Source of the DNA: Actinomycetota bacterium
GTDB taxonomy: Bacteria > Actinomycetota > Actinomycetes > Propionibacteriales > Propionibacteriaceae
Direction: 5' to 3'
DNA: 22,026 nucleotides
NCBI GenBank assembly: GCA_016213595.1
Contig: JACRAA010000086.1
Coordinates: 1-22,026, forward strand
Shown piece by piece: positions 1 to 8,342 of this stretch. The position numbers and the translations under genes are program-made. The stretch's first letter is position 1. Each line of letters begins with the position of its first letter. The notes under the pieces are model-generated. The model did no database searches, was not told where the DNA came from, and saw only the letters and a program-made list of their open reading frames with translations.

Positions 1-1
1 C

Positions 2-2215
2 GACTTCCCGCTGTGGGACGGGCGTCCGGCCACCGTGCTGCCGTTGACCATCAACCGCCGCAGCGGGCCCCGGATCCTCGACGTCGCCAACGAGCTCGCC
101 GCACCGCTGCGGGCCGACGAGACGATCGCGTACGACCTCGGCCAGCGGCTCCTGCGAGCGCCGGAGGGGACCCCGCCGGGACAGGTGGAGACCATGGCGT
201 TCTCGAGCTGGCCGGAGGAGCTGGAGTGGGTGGTCAACCGCATCGTCGCCGCTCATGAGACGGATGTCGGCGCGTGGAACGAGATCGCGGTCCTGGCGCG
301 CCGGAACGCGGACATCGGTCCGATCTACTCATCGCTGCTGGACCGGGACGTGCCGGCGGAGATCGTGGGCCTCGGCGGGCTGCTCACGCTGCCGGGGGTG
401 GCCGACGTGGTCAGCACGCTGCGCCTCGTGGACGACGTGGGGGCCAACCCCGACCTCGTACGGCTCCTCACGGCCCCCCGCTGGGCCATCGGCGCCGGCG
501 ACCTGGAGCTGCTGGGCAGGCGGGCCAAGGAGCTGGCCCGCGCCCACAGCCCATGGGCCGACGGTGACGGCAGCCTCGAGGCCGACCTCTCCGCCGCACT
601 CGCCGACACCGACCCCAGCGAGTCGGTCTCGCTCGCGGAAGCGCTCACCGACCTCGGGGACGGCCCCTTCTCGGCCGAGGCCCGGGAGCGCTTCGCAGCT
701 CTGGGCGACGAGCTCGCGATGCTCCGCCGGCACGCCGCCGAGCCCGTCGGCGACCTGGTGCGGCGGGTCGTCGCGACGCTCGGCATCGAGGTCGAGCTCG
801 CAGCGGTCAGAGGTCCGGGCGCCACGGTCCAGCTGGAGGCGTTCCTCGACGCCGTGGCCGACTTCGCGACGGTCGACGCCGACGCGACGGTGCGGGGACT
901 GCTGGCCTACCTCGACGCCGAGCTCGAGCACGGCACGGGCCTCGACCAGGCACTGCCGAGCCGGGCCGACTCGGTGAAGCTGCTGACGATCCACCGGGCC
1001 AAGGGGCTCGAGTGGGACATGGTGGTGCTCCCGGCCCTGTGCGACAAGACGTTCCCGTCGGACCGGGTCACGGACAACTGGGTGCGCGCCGCCCACGCCC
1101 TTCCCGCCCCCCTCCGCGGCGACGCGGCCTCAGTGGCACAGCTGGAGGAGGCGAGCGACGCAGGGTTCAAGGCCTACGACGAGGCGCTCCGGGCGGAGAA
1201 CCGCCGCTCCGAGGACCGGCTGGCCTACGTCGCGGTGACGCGTGCGCGTCGACTGCTCGTGGCCTCGACCCACGCGTGGCGGTCCGGCGACGTGCGGCGG
1301 CGCTCAGCGAGCCCGTACTTCCTCACCCTCGGCGGCGACCCCGCACCGGCACTTCAGCACGACGTGAACCCGCTCAGCGTCGCCACCCAGGCCGTCGCCT
1401 GGCCGGCGCCCGTCGACCTGGACAAGGTCGCTCGCCGGCGGGCGGCCGCCTCGATGGTCCAGCGGCTCCGGGACGGGGCGGCCGACCCGGAGACGGCACG
1501 TCGTGAGGTGTCCGCCCTTGTCGACGCGGCTCCCCACGAGGTGACGACGCGGCTGGCGTCGTGGGAGGCCGACGTCACGACGCTGCTGGCTGAGGCTCGC
1601 AACGCCCGCCGCCGTACGGTCGACGTAGCGCTGCCCGAGTCGCTGACCGCGTCCCAGGTCATGCTCGGCGCCTCCGACCCCGACGGCCTGGCGGCGCGGC
1701 TGGCACGTCCGCTGCCACGGCCACCCTCGCGCTCGAGCCGGTTCGGGACCCGCTTCCACGAGTGGGTGCTGCGCCACTTCGCCGCCGCCACCCTCATCGA
1801 CCCGGACGACCTGCGGGACGTCGAGGACGACACGCGGGACGCCGAGCTGCGCGAGATGTGCCGCGCGTTCGCCGAAGGACGCTTCGGCGAGGTGCTGCCG
1901 GCGGTCTGTGAGTTCCCGTTCTCGCTGCTCGTCGGCACCGAGGTCGTCCGCGGCCGGATCGACGCGGCGTACGGGCCCAGCCCCGTCACGCCCGACGGCT
2001 ACGAGGCGCTCGTCGTCGACTGGAAGACGGGCTCCTCGCCGCCGGACCCCCTGCAGCTGGCGCTGTACCGGCTGGCGTGGGCGGAGCTCAACGACCTCGA
2101 CGTCTCAGCAGTCGCGGCAGGCTTCTACCACGTGCGGGACGACAGGCTCGACCTCGTCGACAACCTGCCCGGCCGTACGGACATCGAGGCTCTCGTCGCA
2201 GGTCTCGGCCGCTGA
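2..2215 (+). CDS. adnB: AdnB-type helicase-nuclease subunit (5' partial)
   Basis: Subunit of the AdnAB heterodimeric motor-nuclease that resects DNA double-strand ends in actinobacteria. The frame is open from base 2, so the start codon and the N-terminal third (Walker A and B) lie to the left; 737 residues are present. Visible SF1 helicase motifs are the motif-IV-like INRRSGP (about 50-70), motif V TIHRAKGLEW (986-1015) and motif VI EDRLAYVAVTRARR (1211-1252). A RecB-type PD-(D/E)XK nuclease follows: RFGTRFHEW near 1739-1765, then VVDWKTG with Asp codon 2018 and Lys codon 2024, then QLALYRLAWAEL. All nuclease residues look intact. AdnA and AdnB share this architecture; I choose AdnB because in mycobacteria adnB is the member nearest nudC, which is next here. 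The family is near certain, the A/B choice is inference. Confidence 0.88.
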   Translation, partial: DFPLWDGRPATVLPLTINRRSGPRILDVANELAAPLRADETIAYDLGQRLLRAPEGTPPGQVETMAFSSWPEELEWVVNRIVAAHETDVGAWNEIAVLARRNADIGPIYSSLLDRDVPAEIVGLGGLLTLPGVADVVSTLRLVDDVGANPDLVRLLTAPRWAIGAGDLELLGRRAKELARAHSPWADGDGSLEADLSAALADTDPSESVSLAEALTDLGDGPFSAEARERFAALGDELAMLRRHAAEPVGDLVRRVVATLGIEVELAAVRGPGATVQLEAFLDAVADFATVDADATVRGLLAYLDAELEHGTGLDQALPSRADSVKLLTIHRAKGLEWDMVVLPALCDKTFPSDRVTDNWVRAAHALPAPLRGDAASVAQLEEASDAGFKAYDEALRAENRRSEDRLAYVAVTRARRLLVASTHAWRSGDVRRRSASPYFLTLGGDPAPALQHDVNPLSVATQAVAWPAPVDLDKVARRRAAASMVQRLRDGAADPETARREVSALVDAAPHEVTTRLASWEADVTTLLAEARNARRRTVDVALPESLTASQVMLGASDPDGLAARLARPLPRPPSRSSRFGTRFHEWVLRHFAAATLIDPDDLRDVEDDTRDAELREMCRAFAEGRFGEVLPAVCEFPFSLLVGTEVVRGRIDAAYGPSPVTPDGYEALVVDWKTGSSPPDPLQLALYRLAWAELNDLDVSAVAAGFYHVRDDRLDLVDNLPGRTDIEALVAGLGR

Positions 2216-2257
2216 GCCACGTTTGCCGTGGCCTGGTTCATCCTGTAGGCACACGCT

Positions 2258-3190
2258 GTGGCCTCTTGGACTGACGCGAGCGTGGTGGACCGTCTCGGCG
2301 GTATCCGGCGCGACGCCGCCGCCGTCGCTGAGCTGTGGCACGGCGCAGTCGTGCTCGGGATCGACGACCAGGGACGCATGCCGATGACCGGAGTCGAGGT
2401 CCCGGACCCGTGGGGCCTGTCGACCGACGTGGTTCTCGGGCGGCGTCCGAGCGCCGAGGAGACGGACCCACCGGCGCGACTGACCCTCGTCGAGGCGCGC
2501 GGGCCGTACGACGCTGAGCGGCACTGGCTCCTCGGCCGGGACGGTGAGCGAGTCGTCTTCGCGACGTCCGTCCCCGAGCTGACGGCCGGGTACACGCTGC
2601 GGGAGGCCGGGCCGCTGCTGCCGGTCGCCGAGGCGGAGCTCGTGGCGATGGCGGCCGCCCTCGCCGCCTGGCACCGGGTCGCGCAGTACTGCCCGACATG
2701 CGGTACCCGCACCAGCGTCGCCGCCGCCGGAAGCAGCCGCTGGTGCCCCTCGTGCGAGAAGGACGTCTTCCCCCGTACGGATCCGGCCATCATCGTGGCG
2801 ATCACGGACACCGCCGACCGTCTGCTCCTAGCTCGCCAGCGCGTCTGGGCCACCGGGCGTCACTCCGTGCTCGCGGGTTTCGTCGAGGCTGGCGAGGCCC
2901 TCGAGCAGGCCGTGCACCGCGAGGTGTTCGAGGAGTCCGGTCTCCAGGTGGAGGACGTGAGGTACGTCGGGAGCCAGCCCTGGCCGTTCCCGCGCTCGAT
3001 CATGCTCGGTTTCCGCGCCCGGGCACTGACGACCGACATCCGCGTCGACGGCGAGGAGATCGTCTCCGGTCGCTGGTTCACGCGCGCCGAGCTCTTGGCC
3101 GAGGTCAGCGCCGGCTCCGTCGTGCTCCCGGGCGAGGCGTCGATCGCCTTCCGGCTCATCAGGAACTGGCTCGACGGGACTCCTGACTGA
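2258..3190 (+). CDS. nudC: NAD(H) pyrophosphatase NudC (Nudix)
   Basis: Hydrolyses NADH/NAD+ to NMN(H) and AMP; family members also remove NAD caps from RNA. The protein has 310 residues. A four-cysteine zinc ribbon (C145, C148, C163, C166) precedes the Nudix domain. The Nudix box spans residues 207-229 and fits GX5EX7REUXEEXGU exactly, and is followed by SQPWPFPRS, the signature separating NADH pyrophosphatases from other Nudix enzymes. The GTG start at 2258 gives a normal-length N-terminal domain; no strong Shine-Dalgarno is seen. It lies 42 bp after adnB on the same strand, so co-transcription is likely. The next gene (recD) converges after 44 bp, where only a weak accgc/gcggt pairing is visible. 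The mycobacterial channel gene usually found between adnB and nudC is absent. Confidence 0.95.
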   Translation: MASWTDASVVDRLGGIRRDAAAVAELWHGAVVLGIDDQGRMPMTGVEVPDPWGLSTDVVLGRRPSAEETDPPARLTLVEARGPYDAERHWLLGRDGERVVFATSVPELTAGYTLREAGPLLPVAEAELVAMAAALAAWHRVAQYCPTCGTRTSVAAAGSSRWCPSCEKDVFPRTDPAIIVAITDTADRLLLARQRVWATGRHSVLAGFVEAGEALEQAVHREVFEESGLQVEDVRYVGSQPWPFPRSIMLGFRARALTTDIRVDGEEIVSGRWFTRAELLAEVSAGSVVLPGEASIAFRLIRNWLDGTPD

Positions 3191-3234
3191 GCTCACCGGA
3201 AGACTGACCCCACCGCCTCGGAGCGACAGCGCGG

Positions 3235-5052
3235 TCAGGGGGTGTGCAGGCGGGACCGAAGACCCGAGGCTCGCAGGGCACGGGCCGCGATCGCCTGCCG
3301 GACAGCGTCGGGGTGGGCGATGAGAGTCACCTGTTCGCTCGCCCTGGTGACGGCGGTGTAGAGCAGCTCCCGCGTGAGCAGGGGCGACGGCAGCATCGGC
3401 AGGACGATGGTCACCCCCTCGAACTGGCTTCCCTGCGCCTTGTGGACGGTCATGGCATGCAGCGTCGTCACGTCCTCGAGCTGGGCCGGCGCGAGCAGCA
3501 GCGGGGGGATGGTCCCGAACGCGGCGCGAGGCCCCGAGACGGTGTCGACGATGATCCCCGCGTCCCCGTTCGAGACGCCCAGGTCGGGGTCGTTGCGTGT
3601 GACGAGGAGCGGCCGGCCCACGTACCACTCACCGCCCGACCCGTAGCCGTCGATCGACTGCGCCAGCCATTGCCCGACCTGGCGACCCCAGGCAGCCGCG
3701 CCGTACGGTCCCGTCCGGTGGGCGCACAGGACCCGATGCGTCGACAGCGCCGCCAGTGCGGCGTCGACATCGCCGTTCCGGGCGGCGGCCACGGCGCGCG
3801 TACCCGCCTCGACCGCGATCCCGCGCGTACGGGCCAGGTCTGCTGCGGACACGTGCCCCCCGTCGTCGAGGACCACCATCCGCACAGCCGGGTCGTCTCC
3901 TGCCAGGACGGCCATCGCGGCGTCGGCGTTGCCGTCGCGGATCGCCTGAGCGAGGAGCTCGATGGCGCCCTCGTACCGCCAGGTGTGCCGCAGCCGCACG
4001 AGCGGAAGCGGGGGAGCTGTTGCCGCGCCGCTGGGATCCTCAACGGCGGCGGCGATGTCCGCGAGAACCGCGCCGGCTTCGACGGGTGCGAGCTGTTCGG
4101 GATCCCCGACGAGCACCAGGCGCGCGTCGCTGCGGACGGCGGGCAGCAGCCGGGCCATCATCGACAACGGGACCATCGAGAGCTCGTCGACGACCACCAC
4201 ATCCGCGGGCAGGGGGTTCTCGGCGGTGTGGAGGTAGCGCCGGCCGGGCTGCCAACCGAGGAGCCGGTGCAGCGTCGACCCGCGGGCCGTCATGATCGCC
4301 GCCCTGTCCGTCTCGCTGACAGGGAGCTGCTCGACCACCTGGCGTACGGACTCCTGCAGCCGAGCCGCGGCACGTCCCGAAGGCGCGGCCAGCGCTACGA
4401 CGGGTGGCCTCCCGAGCTCCGCCGCGACAAGCGCGAGCGCCCTGGCGACGGTGGTGGTCTTACCCGTCCCCGGGCCACCGGCCAGCACGGTCAGCCAGGA
4501 GCGGGCGACCGTCACGGCGGCGAGCCGCTGCAGGTTGGGCTCATCCGGCGCGAGCGCGTCGTCGCTGGACAGCTCGTCGGCCAGAGCCTCGACGCGGTCC
4601 TCGTTGACGACCGGCGGGGCCAGCGTGGCGCGGCGGAGCAGCTCTGTACGGACGAGCTCCTGGTCCGCCCAGTACCGCTCGAGGTACAGCCTGCCGTCCA
4701 CCCACCGCAGAGGTCGGGTCCCCGGCCCGTCCGGCCCGACGGTGACCATCGGGCTCGTGGACAGGACCTCGTGCCACTCCAGCCGGCTCGGCCACGGGAG
4801 AGGCTCGTCGGGCTGCTGCTCCAGGGTCGCCAGCACGTCCTCGGCTGCTGTGTCCACGACGACGCACACGGCACCGAGGCCCAGCGCGCGAACCGTGAGC
4901 GCGAGACCGAGGGTGGCGACCTGCGACACCTCGCCGTACAGGTGCGCCACGCGGCGAGCCACCTGGACGTCGGCCACGTCGAGCACGCCGGCTTCGGCGA
5001 ACGGCACGAGCAGGCCGGTCGCGGCGACCGAGACGTACGGCGTCGTCGTCAT
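3235..5052 (-). CDS. recD: RecD, 5'-3' helicase subunit of RecBCD (exonuclease V alpha)
   Basis: Fast 5'-3' SF1B motor of the RecBCD enzyme that unwinds and degrades DNA ends. It has 605 residues, close to the E. coli length. Walker A GGPGTGKT is at residues 192-199 (Lys198) and the DEAD-like motif VVDELSMV has Asp289-Glu290, followed by LVGDPEQLAPVEAG. The C-terminal UvrD-like motifs VHKAQGSQFEG and LLYTAVTRASEQV are present. The frame stays open upstream of 5052, but the ATG at 5052 overlaps the recB stop as ATGA and begins a normal RecD N terminus (MTTTPYVSV), so the longer reading is rejected. It is the last gene of the recC-recB-recD operon and is probably translationally coupled to recB. 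Confidence 0.95.
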   Translation of the reverse strand: MTTTPYVSVAATGLLVPFAEAGVLDVADVQVARRVAHLYGEVSQVATLGLALTVRALGLGAVCVVVDTAAEDVLATLEQQPDEPLPWPSRLEWHEVLSTSPMVTVGPDGPGTRPLRWVDGRLYLERYWADQELVRTELLRRATLAPPVVNEDRVEALADELSSDDALAPDEPNLQRLAAVTVARSWLTVLAGGPGTGKTTTVARALALVAAELGRPPVVALAAPSGRAAARLQESVRQVVEQLPVSETDRAAIMTARGSTLHRLLGWQPGRRYLHTAENPLPADVVVVDELSMVPLSMMARLLPAVRSDARLVLVGDPEQLAPVEAGAVLADIAAAVEDPSGAATAPPLPLVRLRHTWRYEGAIELLAQAIRDGNADAAMAVLAGDDPAVRMVVLDDGGHVSAADLARTRGIAVEAGTRAVAAARNGDVDAALAALSTHRVLCAHRTGPYGAAAWGRQVGQWLAQSIDGYGSGGEWYVGRPLLVTRNDPDLGVSNGDAGIIVDTVSGPRAAFGTIPPLLLAPAQLEDVTTLHAMTVHKAQGSQFEGVTIVLPMLPSPLLTRELLYTAVTRASEQVTLIAHPDAVRQAIAARALRASGLRSRLHTP

Positions 5053-8000
5053 CGCGCACCCCCAGCGAGCAGGTCGGACAGCGCGAGCACGAGTCCGGTC
5101 GGGGGCCGCCACGAGAAGACGCCGCACGGGACGCCGTCGACCACCGGTGTCTCCGGCCCCGCCATCCCGCGTACGAACAGGTAGAGCACCCCGCCCAGGT
5201 GCACCTCCGGGTCGTACGAGGGCTGACGCCACCGGAGGAACCGGTGGAGCGCGACCGCGTACAGCAGCGCCTGCAGCGGGTAGTGGGCCTCCATCATCGC
5301 CTCGGCCATGGACGCCGGGGTGTAGCTGCGCAGCACGATCGGGCTGCCGGCCGGCCCCAGCCGGTTCGTCTTGTAGTCGATGACCAGGTAGCGCCCTCCG
5401 ACCCGCAGGGCGACGTCGATGCTGCCGGTGAGGTAGCCGCGGAGCGACGCCCGGTCCAGTGGCGCTCGGCGAAGCCGTTCCCCGTAGTCGCGCATGGGAT
5501 CGTCGGCCGGGAGCCACGCGTCGAGCGCGTCGGCCATGAGCTGTACGGTCGCGGCGCCGTCAGCACCACCCAGCGGCAGCTCGAAGTCGAGCTCGGCGAG
5601 ACGGTCACGGGCCGGGATGTCGCTGAGCGTCAGCCCGTCCGCGAGCGGCCCGAGGGGAGTGGCCAGCACTGGAAGCAGCGCGGCGACGAGCTCGCTCTCG
5701 CTGACGCCGGGGACGGGCAGCCGGCGGGCCTGGACCGCGACGATCCGTGTGAGGTCGTCCACCGGTGACTCGGAGTGGGGGTCGAAGGTCTCGAACACCA
5801 CGTGGACCAGGCTGCCGAACCCGACACCGCCTGGAAGACCGGCCATGGGGGAGAGAGCGTCGAGGGCCGGGTCGTGGGCTCCGCCGTCCCGTACGGGGAG
5901 CGGCGCGCCGCCGACCTCCGCGTCGGGGGCGAGGTCCGCGGCGGTGGGGGGCTCGTCGATGAGGAGGGGGCTGTCCCCGGAGAATGCGACGTGCGCGGGG
6001 GCCGTGAGGGCTGAGTACGAGGTCCGGCGCCAGCTCGTGTCCACCGTGCGTGTCAGCTGCAGGGGCGGCGCGACCCGGATGGCTGGGCCCGTTCGGGCGG
6101 GGGCGGGACTGCTCGCCGTGGCCATCTCCTCGACGAGGATGTCAGCGCCTGCCAACCTGCTGGCCGGGTCGTGGTCGGCCCGTACGTCCACCCTCTGCGG
6201 GACCGACGGACCGGGCGGGCGGAACAGCACCCGCTGCAGCGCAGCCTCCGCGGTCCTGTCGGTACGGCCCCACCAGGCCGTCACGTGGCACTTCGCCCTC
6301 GTCAGGGCCACGTACAGCGCTCGCAGCCCTTCGCCGTCGTCCTCCGCGCGGCAGGTCCGCTCCCGCTCCAGCCGACCCGGCTCCGACGTCCCGCCGATGT
6401 CGAGGACACGCACCGACCTGCCGTCCCGGTCCTCATGGAGCTGGATCGGCTTGTCGGCGACGCTCCGCACGTACCGGGTCGCCAGCTCCGGCAGGTAGAC
6501 GACGGCGAACTCGAGGCCCTTGGCCTGGTGCACGGTGAGGATCCGTACGGCGGCGTCGTCGGTCTCGAGGCGTCGTGACCGGTCGTTGTTGCGCCCCTCC
6601 GGGTCCTGCTTCTCGAGCTCCAGCCATGCGGCCAGTCCGGCGGGAGCAAGACCTGACCGGAGCTGTTCCTCGTGGAGGAGCTCGGCGACGTGGCGCAGGT
6701 CGGTGAGCCGCCGGTCGCCGTCCGGCAGTCGGGCGATCCGGGCCGCCAGCCCCTCGGCGAGCAGAACCTGCATGAGGCTGGCGACGCCGTCGCTGCGCAG
6801 GAGTCGGCCCCAACGGCGGATCTCGCCCGTGAGCTGCGCCAGGGTGTCCTCGTCGGCCGTGACGAGCTCCTCGAGCGTCCACCCCACGAGGTCCGTCATG
6901 GCCGCCACCCTCACCGCCGCCTGTCGTGGGCGGTCGATCGCGAGCAGCAGCTTGCGCCAGTCCTCGGCAGCCGGAGAGACGAGCACGCTCTTCACCCCGG
7001 TGAACACGGCAGGGATCTGGGCGCGGGCCAGACGTTCGTGGATCCTGGCCCCCCGCCGGTTGCCGCTCACGATGACGGCCACGTCATCCGCACGCAGCGG
7101 ACGCTCCATGCCGTGCCTGACGATGAGGGCACCGCTGGCGAGAAGGCGGCTGATGTCCTCGGTCAGGTCTTCGTCGACCGCCCGGATGTGCGCCCACGAG
7201 CGGAGGTTCGTTCCCGGCTGGACTCTCAGCCGCATCGGCCGTGACCACGGCCCCTCGACGACCAGCCGATGGGTGTCCTCACGGCTGTCCACCGGACCAA
7301 CGGTGATCTCCCGCGCGCCGAGCTCCGCACCGGCGAACACCGTCTGGACGGCACGGACCAGCTCCGGGGTGGTGCGGTGGTTCACTCCCAGGTCCTGAGC
7401 CTCATGGTCCCGGACGGCGTCGAGGTACGCGTGCACGCCCGCCCCACGGAAGCCGTAGATCGACTGCTTCGGGTCGCCGATCAGCACGACCGTCGAGTGC
7501 CCCACGAACGACTCCCGCAGGATCTCCCACTGCACCGGGTCGGTGTCCTGGAACTCGTCGACGAGGACGAGCGGGAAGCGATGCCTTACGCGCTCCCGGG
7601 CAGCGGAACCGACGACCGGGTGATGCAGGGCGTCGAGCAGTCGGATCTGCATGTCGTCGAACGTGTACAGCCCCACCTGGCGCTTCCGGCCCTCGACCCG
7701 GGCCCTGACCGACTCGGCGAACGAGCGCCTCTCCTCGCCGCGTGCGGTGGCGCCGGTGACGGGCACGAGCGGGAGGTAGGGGTTGTCGACAGCGGCACGG
7801 CCGATCGTACGGGCCGTCGCGTGGTCGAAGGGGACGCCGTCGGTCCGGGCATAGCGAGCGAGGTACTCGTCGTCGACGGCCTGTTCGACGAGGTGGTCCA
7901 CGTTCTCGACCGCGACGGTCTCGGGGTCGTGGTCGGCCAGGATCCCGAGCTCGGCGAGCATCCGGTCACAGAACTGGTGGGTCGTGCAGATCATGGCGGC

Positions 8001-8342
8001 GTCGAAGCGCACGAGCGCCGACGAGATCCTCGCTTGTGCCTCAGCGACACCAACATTCGCGACAACGGCCCGCCAGGCCTCATCCTCCGGGACCGCACCG
8101 CCGCTCGCCGCCGTCAGCGCCTCCTCGAGCTCCTCCAGACGTCGCCGGACCCTGGACCTGAGCTCCCGGGTCGAGGCGCTGGAGAACGTGATCACCATGA
8201 GCTCGTCCAGCGTGACGACAGCCTCGGCGATGGCACGCGCGGCGAGCGTGGCGACCGCATGCGTCTTCCCGGTGCCGGCGCTGGCCTGCAGGATGACGGT
8301 CTGGTGGAGGGGGAGGGGTCCGGCCAGGTCGAACGCGCTCAT
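5049..8342 (-). CDS. recB: RecB, 3'-5' helicase and nuclease subunit of RecBCD
   Basis: Slow 3'-5' motor and sole nuclease of RecBCD. It has 1097 residues, slightly shorter than the E. coli protein. Walker A ASAGTGKT is at residues 20-27, the Walker B DEFQD at 262-266, then GDPKQSIYGFRGA, NHRTTPELV, motif V TVHQAKGLEF and motif VI LRALYVALTRAKCHV. The C-terminal nuclease carries GFGSLVHVVFE, SIDVAL and VIDYKTNR with Asp989 and Lys991, so cleavage should be intact; AMMEAHYPLQALLYAVAL is the usual motif after it. The ATG at 8342 overlaps the recC stop (ATGA); the 106-residue extension upstream of it is out-of-frame recC sequence and is rejected. Middle gene of the operon. Confidence 0.96.
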   Translation of the reverse strand: MSAFDLAGPLPLHQTVILQASAGTGKTHAVATLAARAIAEAVVTLDELMVITFSSASTRELRSRVRRRLEELEEALTAASGGAVPEDEAWRAVVANVGVAEAQARISSALVRFDAAMICTTHQFCDRMLAELGILADHDPETVAVENVDHLVEQAVDDEYLARYARTDGVPFDHATARTIGRAAVDNPYLPLVPVTGATARGEERRSFAESVRARVEGRKRQVGLYTFDDMQIRLLDALHHPVVGSAARERVRHRFPLVLVDEFQDTDPVQWEILRESFVGHSTVVLIGDPKQSIYGFRGAGVHAYLDAVRDHEAQDLGVNHRTTPELVRAVQTVFAGAELGAREITVGPVDSREDTHRLVVEGPWSRPMRLRVQPGTNLRSWAHIRAVDEDLTEDISRLLASGALIVRHGMERPLRADDVAVIVSGNRRGARIHERLARAQIPAVFTGVKSVLVSPAAEDWRKLLLAIDRPRQAAVRVAAMTDLVGWTLEELVTADEDTLAQLTGEIRRWGRLLRSDGVASLMQVLLAEGLAARIARLPDGDRRLTDLRHVAELLHEEQLRSGLAPAGLAAWLELEKQDPEGRNNDRSRRLETDDAAVRILTVHQAKGLEFAVVYLPELATRYVRSVADKPIQLHEDRDGRSVRVLDIGGTSEPGRLERERTCRAEDDGEGLRALYVALTRAKCHVTAWWGRTDRTAEAALQRVLFRPPGPSVPQRVDVRADHDPASRLAGADILVEEMATASSPAPARTGPAIRVAPPLQLTRTVDTSWRRTSYSALTAPAHVAFSGDSPLLIDEPPTAADLAPDAEVGGAPLPVRDGGAHDPALDALSPMAGLPGGVGFGSLVHVVFETFDPHSESPVDDLTRIVAVQARRLPVPGVSESELVAALLPVLATPLGPLADGLTLSDIPARDRLAELDFELPLGGADGAATVQLMADALDAWLPADDPMRDYGERLRRAPLDRASLRGYLTGSIDVALRVGGRYLVIDYKTNRLGPAGSPIVLRSYTPASMAEAMMEAHYPLQALLYAVALHRFLRWRQPSYDPEVHLGGVLYLFVRGMAGPETPVVDGVPCGVFSWRPPTGLVLALSDLLAGGAR

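Noticed and set aside
3244..5184. 646-codon plus-strand open frame opposite recD
   Set aside because: Low-complexity Arg/Gly/His/Asp-rich translation with no motif; it is the antisense shadow of recD and recB in high-GC DNA.
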